NCBI GenBank assembly: GCA_029449235.1
Contig: JANATG010000009.1
Span: forward strand, 372,001 to 436,000
Source of the DNA: Linnemannia schmuckeri
Taxonomy: Eukaryota; Mortierellomycota; Mortierellomycetes; Mortierellales; Mortierellaceae
Reading direction: 5' to 3'
DNA length: 64,000 nt
Shown here piece by piece: positions 1-10,800 of the stretch. Both the position numbers and the translations under genes were made by a program. How positions within the stretch are numbered: position 1 is the stretch's first letter; each line of letters starts with the position of its first letter. The notes under the pieces were generated by a model. That model did no database searches, was not told the DNA's origin, and was given only the letters and a program-made list of their open reading frames with translations.

Positions 1-2
1 TG

Positions 3-152
3 CCGTTGACGCTGGCTGTTGAGAGCGATGGTGCTAGTTTGGATCTGTCGCGTGTTGCTGGATTCATGAGTCGGGTCAAGCAACAAGAAGGGATGGGCAT
101 CACTGCTTCGACCTCTTCATCGTCTGCGGTGCCTTCTGCCTTAGGACCTTAG
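3..152 (+). CDS. C-terminal end of an unidentified protein (partial)
   Basis: An open frame enters from the left edge and ends at the TAG at 150-152, giving 49 residues. The tail is rich in Ser, Ala and Thr and starts PLTLAVESDGASLDLSRVAG. A CT-rich stretch and the next gene follow at once. The other two forward frames contain stops here, which is why this frame was chosen. The family cannot be told from this fragment. Confidence 0.5.
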   Translation, partial: PLTLAVESDGASLDLSRVAGFMSRVKQQEGMGITASTSSSSAVPSALGP

Positions 153-402
153 TTTAGTCGAGATGGTCATCCATACTTGTCTTATGTTTCTTGTATCATA
201 GTCTTACATTTTCTTCAATAACAACACTCACAAGCTATTTATCTCAAGCCTTGGCATCTGTATCAACTTCCAAAAAAAATAACTTTGTCACTTGTTTTCT
301 TTTTCCGTCTTCCTCCCTCAGCTACAATCTTCTCGCACACTTCGCACCCTTACTCACTTGCTCACTTACACTTACATAACCCATACCTGCCTCACACGCA
401 CT

Positions 403-989
403 ATGTCTTTCAGCACTCAAAAGATCTTTCACCCAGCAACAAACATCATGAACCGTCGCGGCGACAACAACCAGCAGCACATCCAGTCACAGAATCGACG
501 CATCGTTATGAGCAACAGCCTTGCTACTCGCCATCACCCCTATCGCCAAAACACCAACAATATCCATGAGGACAGCTTGTAGACAGACGCAGCGTTGTTC
601 AGGGGATGCTCACTCAGATCAAGGAGGTGCATGTCCAATATACACCAACATACACAAAAAAATAAGCTTAATTTTGTTTGTTGTTTGATTTACGCAAAAC
701 AACTCACTCACTTTTCCCGTTGTTTACGACCTGACTTTTTTAGCTGTACAAGAATGTGATCACACTGACAGATGAGCGCAACCAGCTCAAGATCGATTAT
801 GCGATCCTCCAGAAGAAGATCTCGGACCTCGAGCGACAGGTCGCCAACTTTCAGGAGCTGGCGCAACAGCGTCAGAAAGTTAAGGAAGACAAGCGGAAGG
901 TTGCGCCTATTCAGAGAGCGATGAAGAATTTGAATCTTAACCTTGGACTCTCGCAGGAGCAGGAGCGGGAGATAAGCAAGAAGTTGTGA
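403..989 (+). CDS. small coiled-coil protein, three-exon model
   Basis: Unrecognised protein of about 132 aa. The well supported part is the C-terminal exon 744-989, a charged helical segment with heptad-like spacing (LTDERNQLKIDYAILQKKIS) that should form a coiled coil and ends in a Leu/Gln/Glu-rich tail. It joins in phase to 576-626 through a GT-AG intron (627-743). Upstream that frame meets TGA at 567-569. A candidate 71-base intron (505-575, donor GTTATG, acceptor GACAG) removes this stop and connects to the ATG at 403, the first ATG after a CT-rich leader; the product then begins MSFSTQKIFHP. The donor is weak. The alternative is a CGA-to-TGA nonsense change in a Pro/Gln-rich N-terminal region read from further upstream. 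The function cannot be inferred beyond protein-protein contact through the coiled coil. Confidence 0.45.
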
Positions 990-1209
990 TTTGAAACCCC
1001 TTGTCGGCGCTACCTTGGGGTTAAACAAGCCTGGCCGGTCTGTTTGCTTGTAATGACTTTTGGTGGCGTTCAAGGAGCTCTCCCTTACTTTTTCTTTTCA
1101 TATTCCACTGCTTTGATATCGTTGTACTTTTATCCATTGATCCCCTTCTTTTGCTTATCCCTGTGATCAATAGACTTGGCACAACAAACAACTGTATTGG
1201 GCAGGTTGA

Positions 1210-1240
1210 CAATAGTTTTCGGCACCTCTACAATTAAAAG
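1210..1240 (+). repeat. left terminal inverted repeat of the Tc1-like element
   Basis: It starts CAATAGTTTTCGGCACC and pairs imperfectly with 2461-2491 on the opposite strand. The octamer CGGCACCT is also repeated directly about 20 bases apart here (near 1220 and 1240). Confidence 0.45.
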
Positions 1241-1333
1241 CGGCACCTAAAGTGGCAGCTCTATAATGAGACACGAATCTTTTTTTTTTTTTGCTCCATT
1301 GTTACTTCCCTGTTCCCTTCACCTATCTTCAAA

Positions 1334-2388
1334 ATGCTCAAGCAACACAGCAAAATCGACAGTACTCAACACCAAAAGATTATCCACGTCATCTTTGACG
1401 AAGGGCGAACCACAACAGAAGCAGCACGCCGCTTCGGCTATCCCCGCTCAACAGTTTACGCTATTGCCAAAGCATTTGACAACGAGGGGAGAATGGAGCA
1501 GAAACATCGAGGTGGCAATCGACCCAAGCGACTATCCTCAGGCCGCATTGAATGGCTCTCTGACCGGCTTTCAGCTCGCCCGGATACAACGATCACAATT
1601 CTCTGCCAGGAGCTGAACGATCACTTCAACTTCGATCCACCGGTTTCTGCAGCTTCAGTGTCCCGAGCCGTCTGCGGTCAAGCAGGCTATATCCTCAAGC
1701 TACTGCGACAGGAACCGGCCGATTACAATAGCCCTGAACGCATTCATGCGCGCCAAGTCTGGGCTCAAGCGTTCCTCGAGTTGGCTGCGAGTATTATGGA
1801 CGTTGTGTTTGTGGACGAGGCAGGTTTCAACGTGCATATGGTCCGTCGATTTAGGAGGGCACTCCGAGGGCGAAGGCCAGTCGGAATTCGGCCAACATCG
1901 GAAGGAAAGAACCTCTCGGTGGTTGTTGCAGTGGGCAGAGAGGGTATCATTGCCTCTGAAGTGAAGTTGGGGGCTTATAACACTACATTGTTCGAAAACT
2001 TCTTTCTTGAGAAAGTGGTCCCAAACTCGCTGCTCCTCGTGTCTTTATCATGGACAATGTGGGTTGTTATGCATCGTCGTCCATCAAAGACAGCCTTGAA
2101 CGCCGAGGACACACTCTACAACGACTTCCACCTTACAGCCCCCACTTGAATGCTGTCGAGCCAGTCCTCAATTCCATCAAGAGGCATATCCGGTTCCAAG
2201 ACTTTGGTGACAGAGAGTCGTTGACCGGCCATATCAACAAAGGTATCCAGGATATCACCCCGGTGATGGTGGAGGGTTGGATAGGGGAGGTCAGCAGAAA
2301 CTTTGCCAAAGCAAACAGAGGTGAGTCTCTGGGTCAGTATTATGATAATCATGACTTGGCCGGTGAGATGAATAAAGAACATCATTAA
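1334..2388 (+). pseudogene. Tc1/mariner (IS630-type) DD34E transposase, frameshifted
   Basis: The ATG at 1334 opens a frame with an N-terminal helix-turn-helix (GRTTTEAARRFGYPRSTVYA) that would bind the transposon ends, then a second DNA-binding helix region and the first catalytic Asp in VFVDEAGFN. The frame breaks near 2025-2050 and the protein continues one frame back with the second Asp (FIMDNVGCYA), the PPYSPHLNAVE block carrying the catalytic Glu, and a stop at 2386-2388. There are 34 residues between the second Asp and the Glu, the DD34E spacing of Tc1. The shift is what a one-base loss in the run around 2027-2040 would give. No introns are seen. All three catalytic residues are still encoded, so decay is recent or the break could be an assembly error. 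Confidence 0.8.
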
Positions 2389-2460
2389 TGATCGCCCACT
2401 CACGTCAAAGTCACGTGCGCTGATGACTTTTGTGTTTCCGCATAGCCTGACTGACCTGTA

Positions 2461-2491
2461 TTTTCAATTACACCGGTTGCAAGAACTATTG
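2461..2491 (-). repeat. right terminal inverted repeat of the Tc1-like element
   Basis: Read on the minus strand it starts CAATAGTTCTTGCAACC. Eight of eight terminal bases and about 14 of the next 23 match the left end without gaps. Confidence 0.45.
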
Positions 2492-2880
2492 GCGATCGTT
2501 TAAATTCAATTGTCAATTGATCAAAAGGATTTTTTAATCCAACAGACTTTTACTTCACCGCCGTTCACTCACCTTCTTTTTCTTGCTCTCTCCCACTCCT
2601 CTCACTCTCTCCCATACTTCTCACTCTCACACAACCAAGAAAAAAGAGCTCAGTCACTCTTCCTTCTATTACTCATCCACAGAACATTTCACTTGTGTTC
2701 ATTCATTTCTCCCATCCTTGCTTTACCTACTCCGCTCGAACCCTGTTCTTTTCCGCACCCAAAAAAACGCCACTATTTTTTCATCTCCTTCGCTCTGCCT
2801 CCTTCACCATTCTTCAGGACCCCAGCCCACTCCTTCACTTACGCCCCCAGTATTCACCGTCACTATCACCACCGTTTCAA
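2492..2880. other. CT-rich leader-like stretch before the broken F-box gene
   Basis: It is strongly pyrimidine-rich on the + strand, with many ACTC, TCTC and CACTC runs, like the leaders of intact genes elsewhere in the window (for example 53080-53560). It is probably the old 5' leader of the F-box remnant. Frames through it are open only because of the skewed composition. Confidence 0.4.
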
Positions 2881-3160
2881 ATGGCCTTAGCTTAACTCGC
2901 GTCCTCGCTATTCCAGAACTGGTTCACCTCGTCGCCTCTCGCCTCGTCACCAACCGCGATCTGCCCGCACTGATGAGGTCATCACATCGCCCTTATAACG
3001 CGATGGAACTGTGCTTTACCATGAGCAAGTCACTCCTAACCCGTTTCATGGTGTAGCTTTTGCGAATCTCCTGACTGAAAGCTTTGGTAAGGATAATGAA
3101 TACCGTAGACTCCAACCAAGCTGCCACTGGAAACAAAAAAAAAAAAAAAAAAAAAAAAAG
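2881..3160 (+). pseudogene. F-box-type protein remnant
   Basis: The ATG at 2881 (MALA) is followed at once by TAA, but the frame two bases over reads TRVLAIPELVHLVASRL and then VTNRDLPALMRSS, the helix-loop-helix pattern of a fungal F-box with the usual Ile-Pro-Glu-Leu start. The frame is lost again near 3000 and homologous-looking text resumes in another frame (YHEQVTPNPFHGVAFANLL), ending in a 26-base poly-A run at 3135-3160. At least two frame changes within 250 bases make it a pseudogene. An intact version would be a substrate receptor of an SCF ubiquitin ligase; this one cannot encode it. The F-box call is by pattern. Confidence 0.5.
3135..3160 (+). repeat. poly-A run (26 A)
   Basis: An uninterrupted A tract directly follows the F-box remnant. 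It could mark the 3' end of a retroposed fragment or be a simple slippage tract. Confidence 0.8.
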
Positions 3161-3379
3161 ACAATCTGCGTCATTCTCAAACAGCAGATGCGGTCCTAAC
3201 AGCAGCAATAAATTGAATTGATGTAGTTGTGCAGATTTATTATACCCAACTTTCGTGGGCCGTCTCGTCGTCCTGAGCTACTGTGATGCCTTCGCCTAGT
3301 TCTGCAGAATCGACAGCGATTTGCGGCGTTCTTGAGCACTAGGCCCCGCTTGCAAGGTATGTAGCAGCACTGGTGCATG

Positions 3380-3880
3380 GTCATTAGGGAAGGAAATTGG
3401 CGTCTTGGTGCAGGATCGGTCCCGTCTTTTACACGATAAAACCAGGTTCAAGATTGATGGCGTGGATATCACCGGAGTCCAGGATATATTCATCCTGCTC
3501 CAGACCATACCGAATTTCTTCGACCGGGCCATCAGCTTCTACACCCTGGAGGCCCAGACCTTCGAGTCCCAAACCTTCGGGTCATCAGCATGTTGGGAGT
3601 CCTACGGCCTTCCGGTCTCGATCATGAACTGTACGACCGCACCTTGGTGATCTGCACCAGCGCAATAGAGATCTCAATTAACAGCACAACCTGGGCTGTT
3701 CAGTCTGATATTATTCGCCGGAAGACTTAAGTCGATTACAGTGTCGATCTCAGTACTCTCTCACCTCCCATTGTCAGCCCCCTTGTTTATGCTGATGGTA
3801 CAACCGTCATTAATGAGAATTTGCCTCCCGGTGTTACATTGATTACTGGGCAGATCAGAGAAAAGGAAAGAGCGCCCGTA
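3380..3880 (+). pseudogene. degraded coding fragments of unknown origin
   Basis: Short protein-like stretches in different + frames follow each other: 3405-3650 (GVDITGVQDIFILLQTIPNF), then about 3630-3730 (TLVICTSAIEISINSTTWAV, ending in TAA), then about 3733-3860 (VDLSTLSPPIVSPLVYADG followed by TTVINENLPPGVTLITGQI). They look like pieces of one or more genes broken by frame changes. I do not recognise the family, and composition alone could explain part of this. Confidence 0.3.
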
Positions 3881-4865
3881 TCCCAGATCAGCCAACCTTG
3901 GTTGAGCCTCTTTCCTTCTCTATCCATTTTTTTCTTACACGCACCGCTTAATATAGCAAACTGCCTACAGTGACCAAGGAGTCCAACTCCAATTCCTCCG
4001 CACTACTTTCCCACCCATTATTAGAACACTCATATGTGACCCACATACAAGGATCAAGAACCATATCCTCGAAAACGAAAAATAAAATATGACTGGAAAC
4101 TCTAATCATAAAAGAGCACGTCAGGGGGGTTTTTTTCCCCTGGGTATCTGAGTGGTTGCTAGTTGTGTGTTGCCGCCAAAACTAGGATGAGGTTATCATC
4201 AAAAAAATGGAGACAAGGAAAGTCAACCGCAAGCCAGTATAAGAACTGCTTTTTTTCCTCACTCTGTCTTCTCCCCACACACTACTCCCTACTCCAAAGT
4301 AGCCCATTTTTAATTTTTTTCACGCAACAGAACCCCTTTTTACACGCAATTCTACCTATCCTCCGTTTTTAGGCCAAATTTGACCTAAATTTTTGTAGAG
4401 AGGTTAAAGCACAACCCTCATAAATGAAAACCACCCCAAAAAATGCCTGACGGACAAAGGAATAGTGACACATATGGAGCGAACTTTTAACATTTTTTTT
4501 AAAACGGTTCTCTTATCCGAAGGCGACAGTAGCTTCTTACCTCACTTGTGTCTGTTTATTTTCTTCGTCCATTTCTTTCTCTTTGCCTTCCTTCTTTGCG
4601 CGTTTTTTCTTCGCTCTCTTTTCTAATCTAGTTCCACTTGTTATTCAACCTCGCGGCACGTACACATGGAATCGAATAAAAAAAACGAACAGGCAACCTA
4701 AAATATAAACTGAAAATATTTTGTTTATGCAATGGATATGCTCTCTATGATATGGTTATGCTAAAAAGAAATGCTAATGATGATGGTACAATGAAAGAAA
4801 GAAAAAGAAAACTAAACTATGAAAAAAATAACGAAAAAAAACACCCGCCCGACCATCGAATTTTC
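3881..4865. other. AT-rich intergenic stretch, 3' flank of UTP20
   Basis: No supportable gene. It holds a GC-stem palindrome at 4122-4142 (CAGGGG, T-rich loop, CCCCTG), an imperfect palindrome near 4370 (AGGCCAAATTTGACCT) and CT-rich text around 4550-4640. The part next to 4866 should be the UTP20 3' untranslated region. Confidence 0.5.
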
Positions 4866-7800
4866 TTAATCGACACGACGCTTTTTGATGGTAGTTAGGC
4901 GGACCTTGTCCTTTGCAAACTCCTTGGTCTTGAGCTGGCGCTTGCGCGACTTCATCTCGTTCTTCTGGAGACGACGACGGGCACGGGCCTGGGGGTCGTT
5001 CATAGCCTGCATGACGCGCTTCTGCTTGCGCTCGCGACGGACCTCGAGCACATGCTGGCGGATCTTGTTGTAAGCCACAAAATAGTCCGTCGTGCCTGCG
5101 CGCTTTTGGACCAAGTCCAAAACCTCTGAACCCAACTTCTTGAGCTCCTCTATTCACATCAAAGTCAAAAGGAGAGAGTAGACAAATGTTAGAACCAGAA
5201 AAATTGCGAAACATAAAAACACGAAATGAAGAAATAGCAAAAACATACCGATTTCGGCGCCCTTGGCGGTCTCGTCGTTAACAATGCGGTAGATGGGCGA
5301 GATGATTGGGATCAGGTAAGGCTTGAGCTCGTCTTGATGAATGTGGGTGGTGATGGCAGCCATGCACTGGAAGATACAGGTCTGCTGGATCACAGACCGG
5401 TCGTTGTTGTTCCTCATGGCAGCGCCGCGCGACAAGAACGACAGACGCTTGACCAGCCAGTACAACATCCTCTTAACAGGCTGCTTGGCTTCGGTGGTCT
5501 TCTTGCCTTCCTCCTCCTCGTCCTCCCCACCCTCCTCATCCTCCTCATCATCATCCCCGTCGCTCTCTTCACCATCGTCCTGCTGGTCATAGGGGAGAGC
5601 GTAGAAGACCTTGGCGATAAAGAACAGGTTCTTGACAATCTGTCCACCGAGATCCTTGGACAGGAACTCACTCTTGAGCTGCTCGCACAACATCTGGGCA
5701 ACAGACTTGATCATTTCGGGAGACAACACCAAATCCGAAGACGTGTCCTTGACAGGCGAACGGCTGACGGGGTCGATACCAGCAAAGAAGGTGCCAAACA
5801 AACGAGTTGCCGACAAACGAACCCAGGCGTGAGGGTGCAACATGTGCTCCCTGATCAGGGGCCACAAGGTCGTCACCTCGCTCGAGTTAATAACGTTGGG
5901 GAACTGCTTGACCAATTTGGTGAAGGTGTTAAGGGCATAGTAACCAACCTCCCACTCAGCATCAAGATCCATAGCATCCTGTTCCTGTTCCTCAAACTTG
6001 TCAGCTTCGGCGGCTTGCTCCTGGGCCTCCTGCATGATTTGCAAGCTGGACTCGAGCGCAAACTTGAGGCGAGGGACCAGAACGGGGATCTGCTTTTTGA
6101 AGGCTGCTCCAAAGGCCTCGATCGCCAAACCATAAACCTGCGAAGCCGCGCGCTGGAGACTGCGCTGCTCGGTCTGGTCGAACCACTTGGCGAGCAAGAC
6201 ATAGCTGTTGTCCAACTTGGGGCGGTTCATTCTCTGGAAAAGGGCCTTGATCAATGTTCCGGCCATCTCGCGGCACTTGCTCGAGTCATCGTTGACAAGC
6301 TGCATCACCAACGCCAGGAAGAAAAGCTCGACATAATCCATGAGAATCTCGTCTGCAAACTTTTGAATGATAAAATGCATCATTTCCATGACCGACTGAC
6401 GACCGCTTTCAAAGACGTAGCTCAAGTTCTTGACCAAAAAGTTCATCTGGTTGCGGAGACGGCCACGACCCTGGGGATAATCCAAGAGGAACTGGAGAAG
6501 GGCACGGCGACATTCTTCACGGGCTTGGTGGCTCTGCGAGGTGACCATGATTTCCGAAATGTTCATCATGATATCGTACATCTCGGGAACCACAAACTGA
6601 CGTGAGACGATGGAACGGATCAACGCAAAGGTGGTAGTCTGGCGCTCAGGCTCTTCCAAATCGGGCTTAATCATGTTGAGAAGCATCGTCAGCTGGTCTT
6701 CCTTGAGCACAATGGCCTTACTCTCGCGCATGGCAATTGCCAACATCTTGAAGCAGCTCTGTGCAATCTCCGACTTGGTTGAGCCCTGAGCCTTGAGGAG
6801 AACAAAGGTCTGCTTGATGACGACGGGCAGTCCCTTATCGAGCGAAGGCAGCTTGAGCTTGGCGAGCAGACACATGATCTTAAGCGACTGCTGGATCACG
6901 TCGGGATGCTTGGCAAAGACGCCGTTACCGACAACCTTGACAAAAGGATCCAGGAGGGCCAACTGCTCGGTCGAGCGAACATCAAACTTATTGCGGGTCA
7001 ATGAGGAACGGAAAATGTGTAGACCGAAAGCCACGAATCGGTGAGCGTTAGCAGGGAAGCAGTCGGTCGACAACTGGGTAGGGCGCTTGGTGTCGACGGT
7101 GTAGTTGATCTCCATGCGAGACTTTTCCTTCTTAATCTCCTCCTTGGTCTTGGACAACTCCAGGTTCTGCGAGATCAAACCGTGGCAGAAGATAAGGGTC
7201 TCCTTGGTCTCAAAATGAGGGTTGCTGTTCAAGCCGGTGGCCAAGCGACGCATGACCTCGTCCACCTTGCGCATCACCTTGACTGCCTCCGACTCGCTCA
7301 GGAGCTCCTTGATAGGAACCATGATCAATCCCATGTTCTTGAACTCGATGATACCAGCCATCAGCTCGAACGAATGGAAGCTGAGGTTGCTCTTAGCCTC
7401 CTTCATCTTGCCAGTAATCTCCTCCGTCTCCTTCTCAATACCAGTCTCGCCAAAGATATCGTTAATCAAAACATCGACAATCTCCTTGAGACAGTAGTCG
7501 AGATCACCAACCTGCAAAGTTGGAACCAGGTGGGTCAGCATCGCGTGGACAGTGAAGCCAAGAACGTGGAGCTGGTAACCGCGGAGCAAGGCACCCTTCA
7601 TCTCCTTCAGGATAAAGTTAAAGTAGCCGGCACCCAAGAACATCGTAATCTTGATGAGGGTATCGCGAGTAGTATCACGGGCCTCCTGCTGACGACTCTT
7701 GAGAATCTGGCAAACCGAAGTCAACAGACCGGGAAGGTTAGTGCGGAGAGAGACATCGGGAAGGGCCTTGAGTAGCTTGGTGATGGCCAGGGCGACAGGG

Positions 7801-10800
7801 ACACGGATCATGACACTAGCATCGTCACGGTTGGTTAGGTAACGGTGGAGCTCGGGGAGCAGCTTTTGGATGACAGTATCGTGGATGCGTCCGGCAAGAG
7901 CAGCGGCAGCTTCGGCGGAAGAGAGCTCAACCTGCATCAACTCGTCGTTCTCATCGGCATCCTCGTCGTTCTCCTCATCCTCTTCCTCAGCCTCCTCCTC
8001 AACTTCCTCCTCAGCCTCAGCCTCGACAGCCTCCGGAGCCTCGCCAATCTGCGGCATGGGGGCTTCCTCCATATCGATATCACCTTCGGCATCACGACGA
8101 CGGGGCTTGGAGCCCTCAACATCAGGCATCTCGTCGTCATCACCTTTGATCTTTCTACGATCGGTCTTGGGCTTGCTGACGCGGACACGCTTGTGAACAA
8201 TGGCAACGGCCTCCTCAGGCGAAATCTCGACATGCTTGATATCAAAATGGAAGTTGTCGAGGATGGCAATGACGGTACGGACGAGGATCTTTTCCATCTC
8301 GGCCTTGCGGGGGATGAGTTTAAGATAGGTCCTCAGAAGCGAATAGTAAGAGCTCCAGGGCAACTGCGAGGCGATGACTCCCAGAGTTGCAACAGTCTCA
8401 TTAACCAAATTGTGGTCCGTGCTCTTGTCTGACTCGAAAATGAAATGGGCGATCAAGGGGGCAAAGATCTGGGTCAAGGTCGATGGACGGAAGGTTCCCT
8501 TGGTGCACTCCTCCGCGAAGCGGTTGAGGGCACGGATACGACGATGAAGCTGGATATGGTAAATGTTGGTGAAGAACGAAGCCTCTTCGTCTCCACCGAC
8601 CAACAGAGCCGACATGTCAGAGAACTGGACTTGATCGGGGCAACGCTTGACGGCATGGGCAAGCACAGAGACAAACTCAAATCGGACCAATTCGACAGGG
8701 GACTTGAAGCCCTTCTTCAAGCCGGGGTAGATGACGTGGGCCAAGAGTCCTCTGAAGAGCTCATGCTGAGGATCCTGAGGGTCGAGGTCGGCGCACTGGT
8801 CAATGAAACGGGTCAAAGCAAAGGTCGAGTTGCTTCGGATCGACATTTCTTCAGGGTCACGAATGTAAAACATCATGTTGTGAAGAACAGGGAGCCATTG
8901 ACGGTCGTTGAGATCCTTGTAGAGTGAGTTGGTCAGCAAGTTGAAGGCGTCCATGCGGCGGTCAAAGTCAGGCATGTCAATGCGAGTAGTCGAGAACGAA
9001 TTGAGATCCGCAATGAGAGACGCCGCTGCCGTAAAGGAAGAATCGATCTTGGCGAACTCGTCCATGATAGCCACCAGTAACACACGGCACTCTCTGGCCA
9101 TCAAAGTCGAGAAGAGGTTGACAATGTTGTTGAAATAGGAGGTGAAGAGAGGGCTTTGAGGAGCCAACTCGGGGATGATGGGCATAAAGTTGACAATGAT
9201 GCGCAAAATATCGGCCTTGGTGCGCTCAGGGACGACTCTGGGGCTCTTCTTGAGACTGGGGAGTAGGAGGTCGATCAACTTGATAGCCTGAGGACCGTTC
9301 TTGACGTATGTGGCCACCTGGGACAAGATCGAAATCTCTCTCTTGGAGAAGCTGTCCTTGCCGAACTTGGCATCGCCACTGCCCTTGGTGAGGACGATCT
9401 CGAGGTTGTCGAGGAGGCAGTCGGTGTAGGGAATCAAGGCCTGAGTGGTCAAAGGCTTATCGGCAAGATCATTTTCCTCGAAGCAATGACCCAAGATATC
9501 CTCGCAAATCTCAAGGACCATCGAGATGACGGGATCGCGAACCTTCTTGGCCGACAAGCAGCCGTAAAGCTTCACAAGAACGTCCTTGTTGTAATTGATG
9601 AGGAAAGGAACATACTCCTTGCGGCTGGCCCATGTAGAGAAAAGCTCCATGATAGCCGAGGGAGCCTGGGTGCTCTCAATATCCAAGCGACCGACACGTC
9701 TGTTCAAGAAGGACTCGAACATGGCGGGGACGTAGGGCTCAAAGTCAAATCCGGTGTTGGGCAGGCTGAAGAGCTTGGTGATACGTTTGATACCGAACTG
9801 ACGAACATCCTTGAGCTGCTTGATCTGAAGAGTCTCAACCATACCCTCCTCGGCACCGAGCATCGACTGGTCGACCATGTCGAGGTTCATGCGCTCCTGG
9901 GCTTGGTTGACCATGCAGAGGACAGCGGTCAACAGCTGAGGAATAAAGGGTTTGAGGGTAGTGCCGAGCATTTTGATGACATCCTCCATGATGTTGAGGA
10001 AACCAATCTGCTTGCGAATATGACCAACCGAGCCACGTTCAGCTGAGGGATCGGCGGCAAAGACGAATCTGCCGTCAACGATTCCAGCAGTGCCCATGTC
10101 AAAGGGACTGAGCATGAGCGAGACAAAGAAGCCAAGTTCCGAGGGCTTGCATCCTCCAAGTGCGGTCAAGACAGCTTTGCGACGAGCAGACATACCGGCC
10201 TTGGCGGATCCCTTGCCCTTTCTCGAGATCATGCAACCGTAGAGCAGTCTGATGATGATAGGCATGACTTCGTCACGGTGAATCGATCCAATGCTCGAGC
10301 TCTCGTTGTCGGCAATGATGAAGGTCGACAACTCGTCCCTGAACTTGACATCGTCCAATATGTTCTTGAGGTTGTCATGGTAGGGAACCAGTGCAGGCAT
10401 CTTGAAGGTGAACAAACAGTTGAGGGCGAGGGTCTGCAAGGGGGCATCTCCGATGGTCAACATGCGCAAGTAGAGCTCGCGCATGGTGGCGCTTTCGTAG
10501 GTCTGCTTGGGGTTCTTGAACTTGGTAAAAAGGGCTAGGAAGAGGTGAAGGCGCTCCTTGGTGTCCTTGGCAGTCTTAGGAAGGACTTTCAACATCTCGA
10601 CTGCGTCCTCCTCCTGTTCGTCGTCATCCAAATCGCGCTCATCCTTGCGGTTCCATGCTGGCTCGTACTCCTCCTTGATGAACGTCAAAAAGACGGAGAC
10701 AATCTGTCGGTTGTGAACCTCGGCGATGGAGGGGACTTCAGCCAAGGCCTTCAAGATCAAACCGTAGTAGTTCCAGTAGTCGAGACGGTCGGCACCGGGA

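Larger units (their letters stand above)
1210..2491 (+). mobile_element. Tc1/mariner-like DNA transposon, decayed
   Basis: A single transposase reading frame of the IS630/Tc1/mariner type is bracketed by imperfect inverted repeats. Position 1210 onward starts CAATAGTT, and the reverse complement of the sequence ending at 2491 also starts CAATAGTT; the match continues at about 22 of 31 positions. A TA sits at 1213-1214 and at 2487-2488, as expected for the TA target of this superfamily, so the true element may run between those two. The length of about 1.3 kb is usual for Tc1 elements. The internal frameshift makes it non-autonomous as it stands. Confidence 0.65.

Noticed and set aside
5334..6605. 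423-codon + strand frame opposite UTP20
   Set aside because: Shadow of the well supported UTP20 coding strand caused by codon bias; no family-like text.
7041..8927. Other long + strand frames opposite UTP20
   Set aside because: Same antisense effect; they overlap conserved UTP20 exon sequence.
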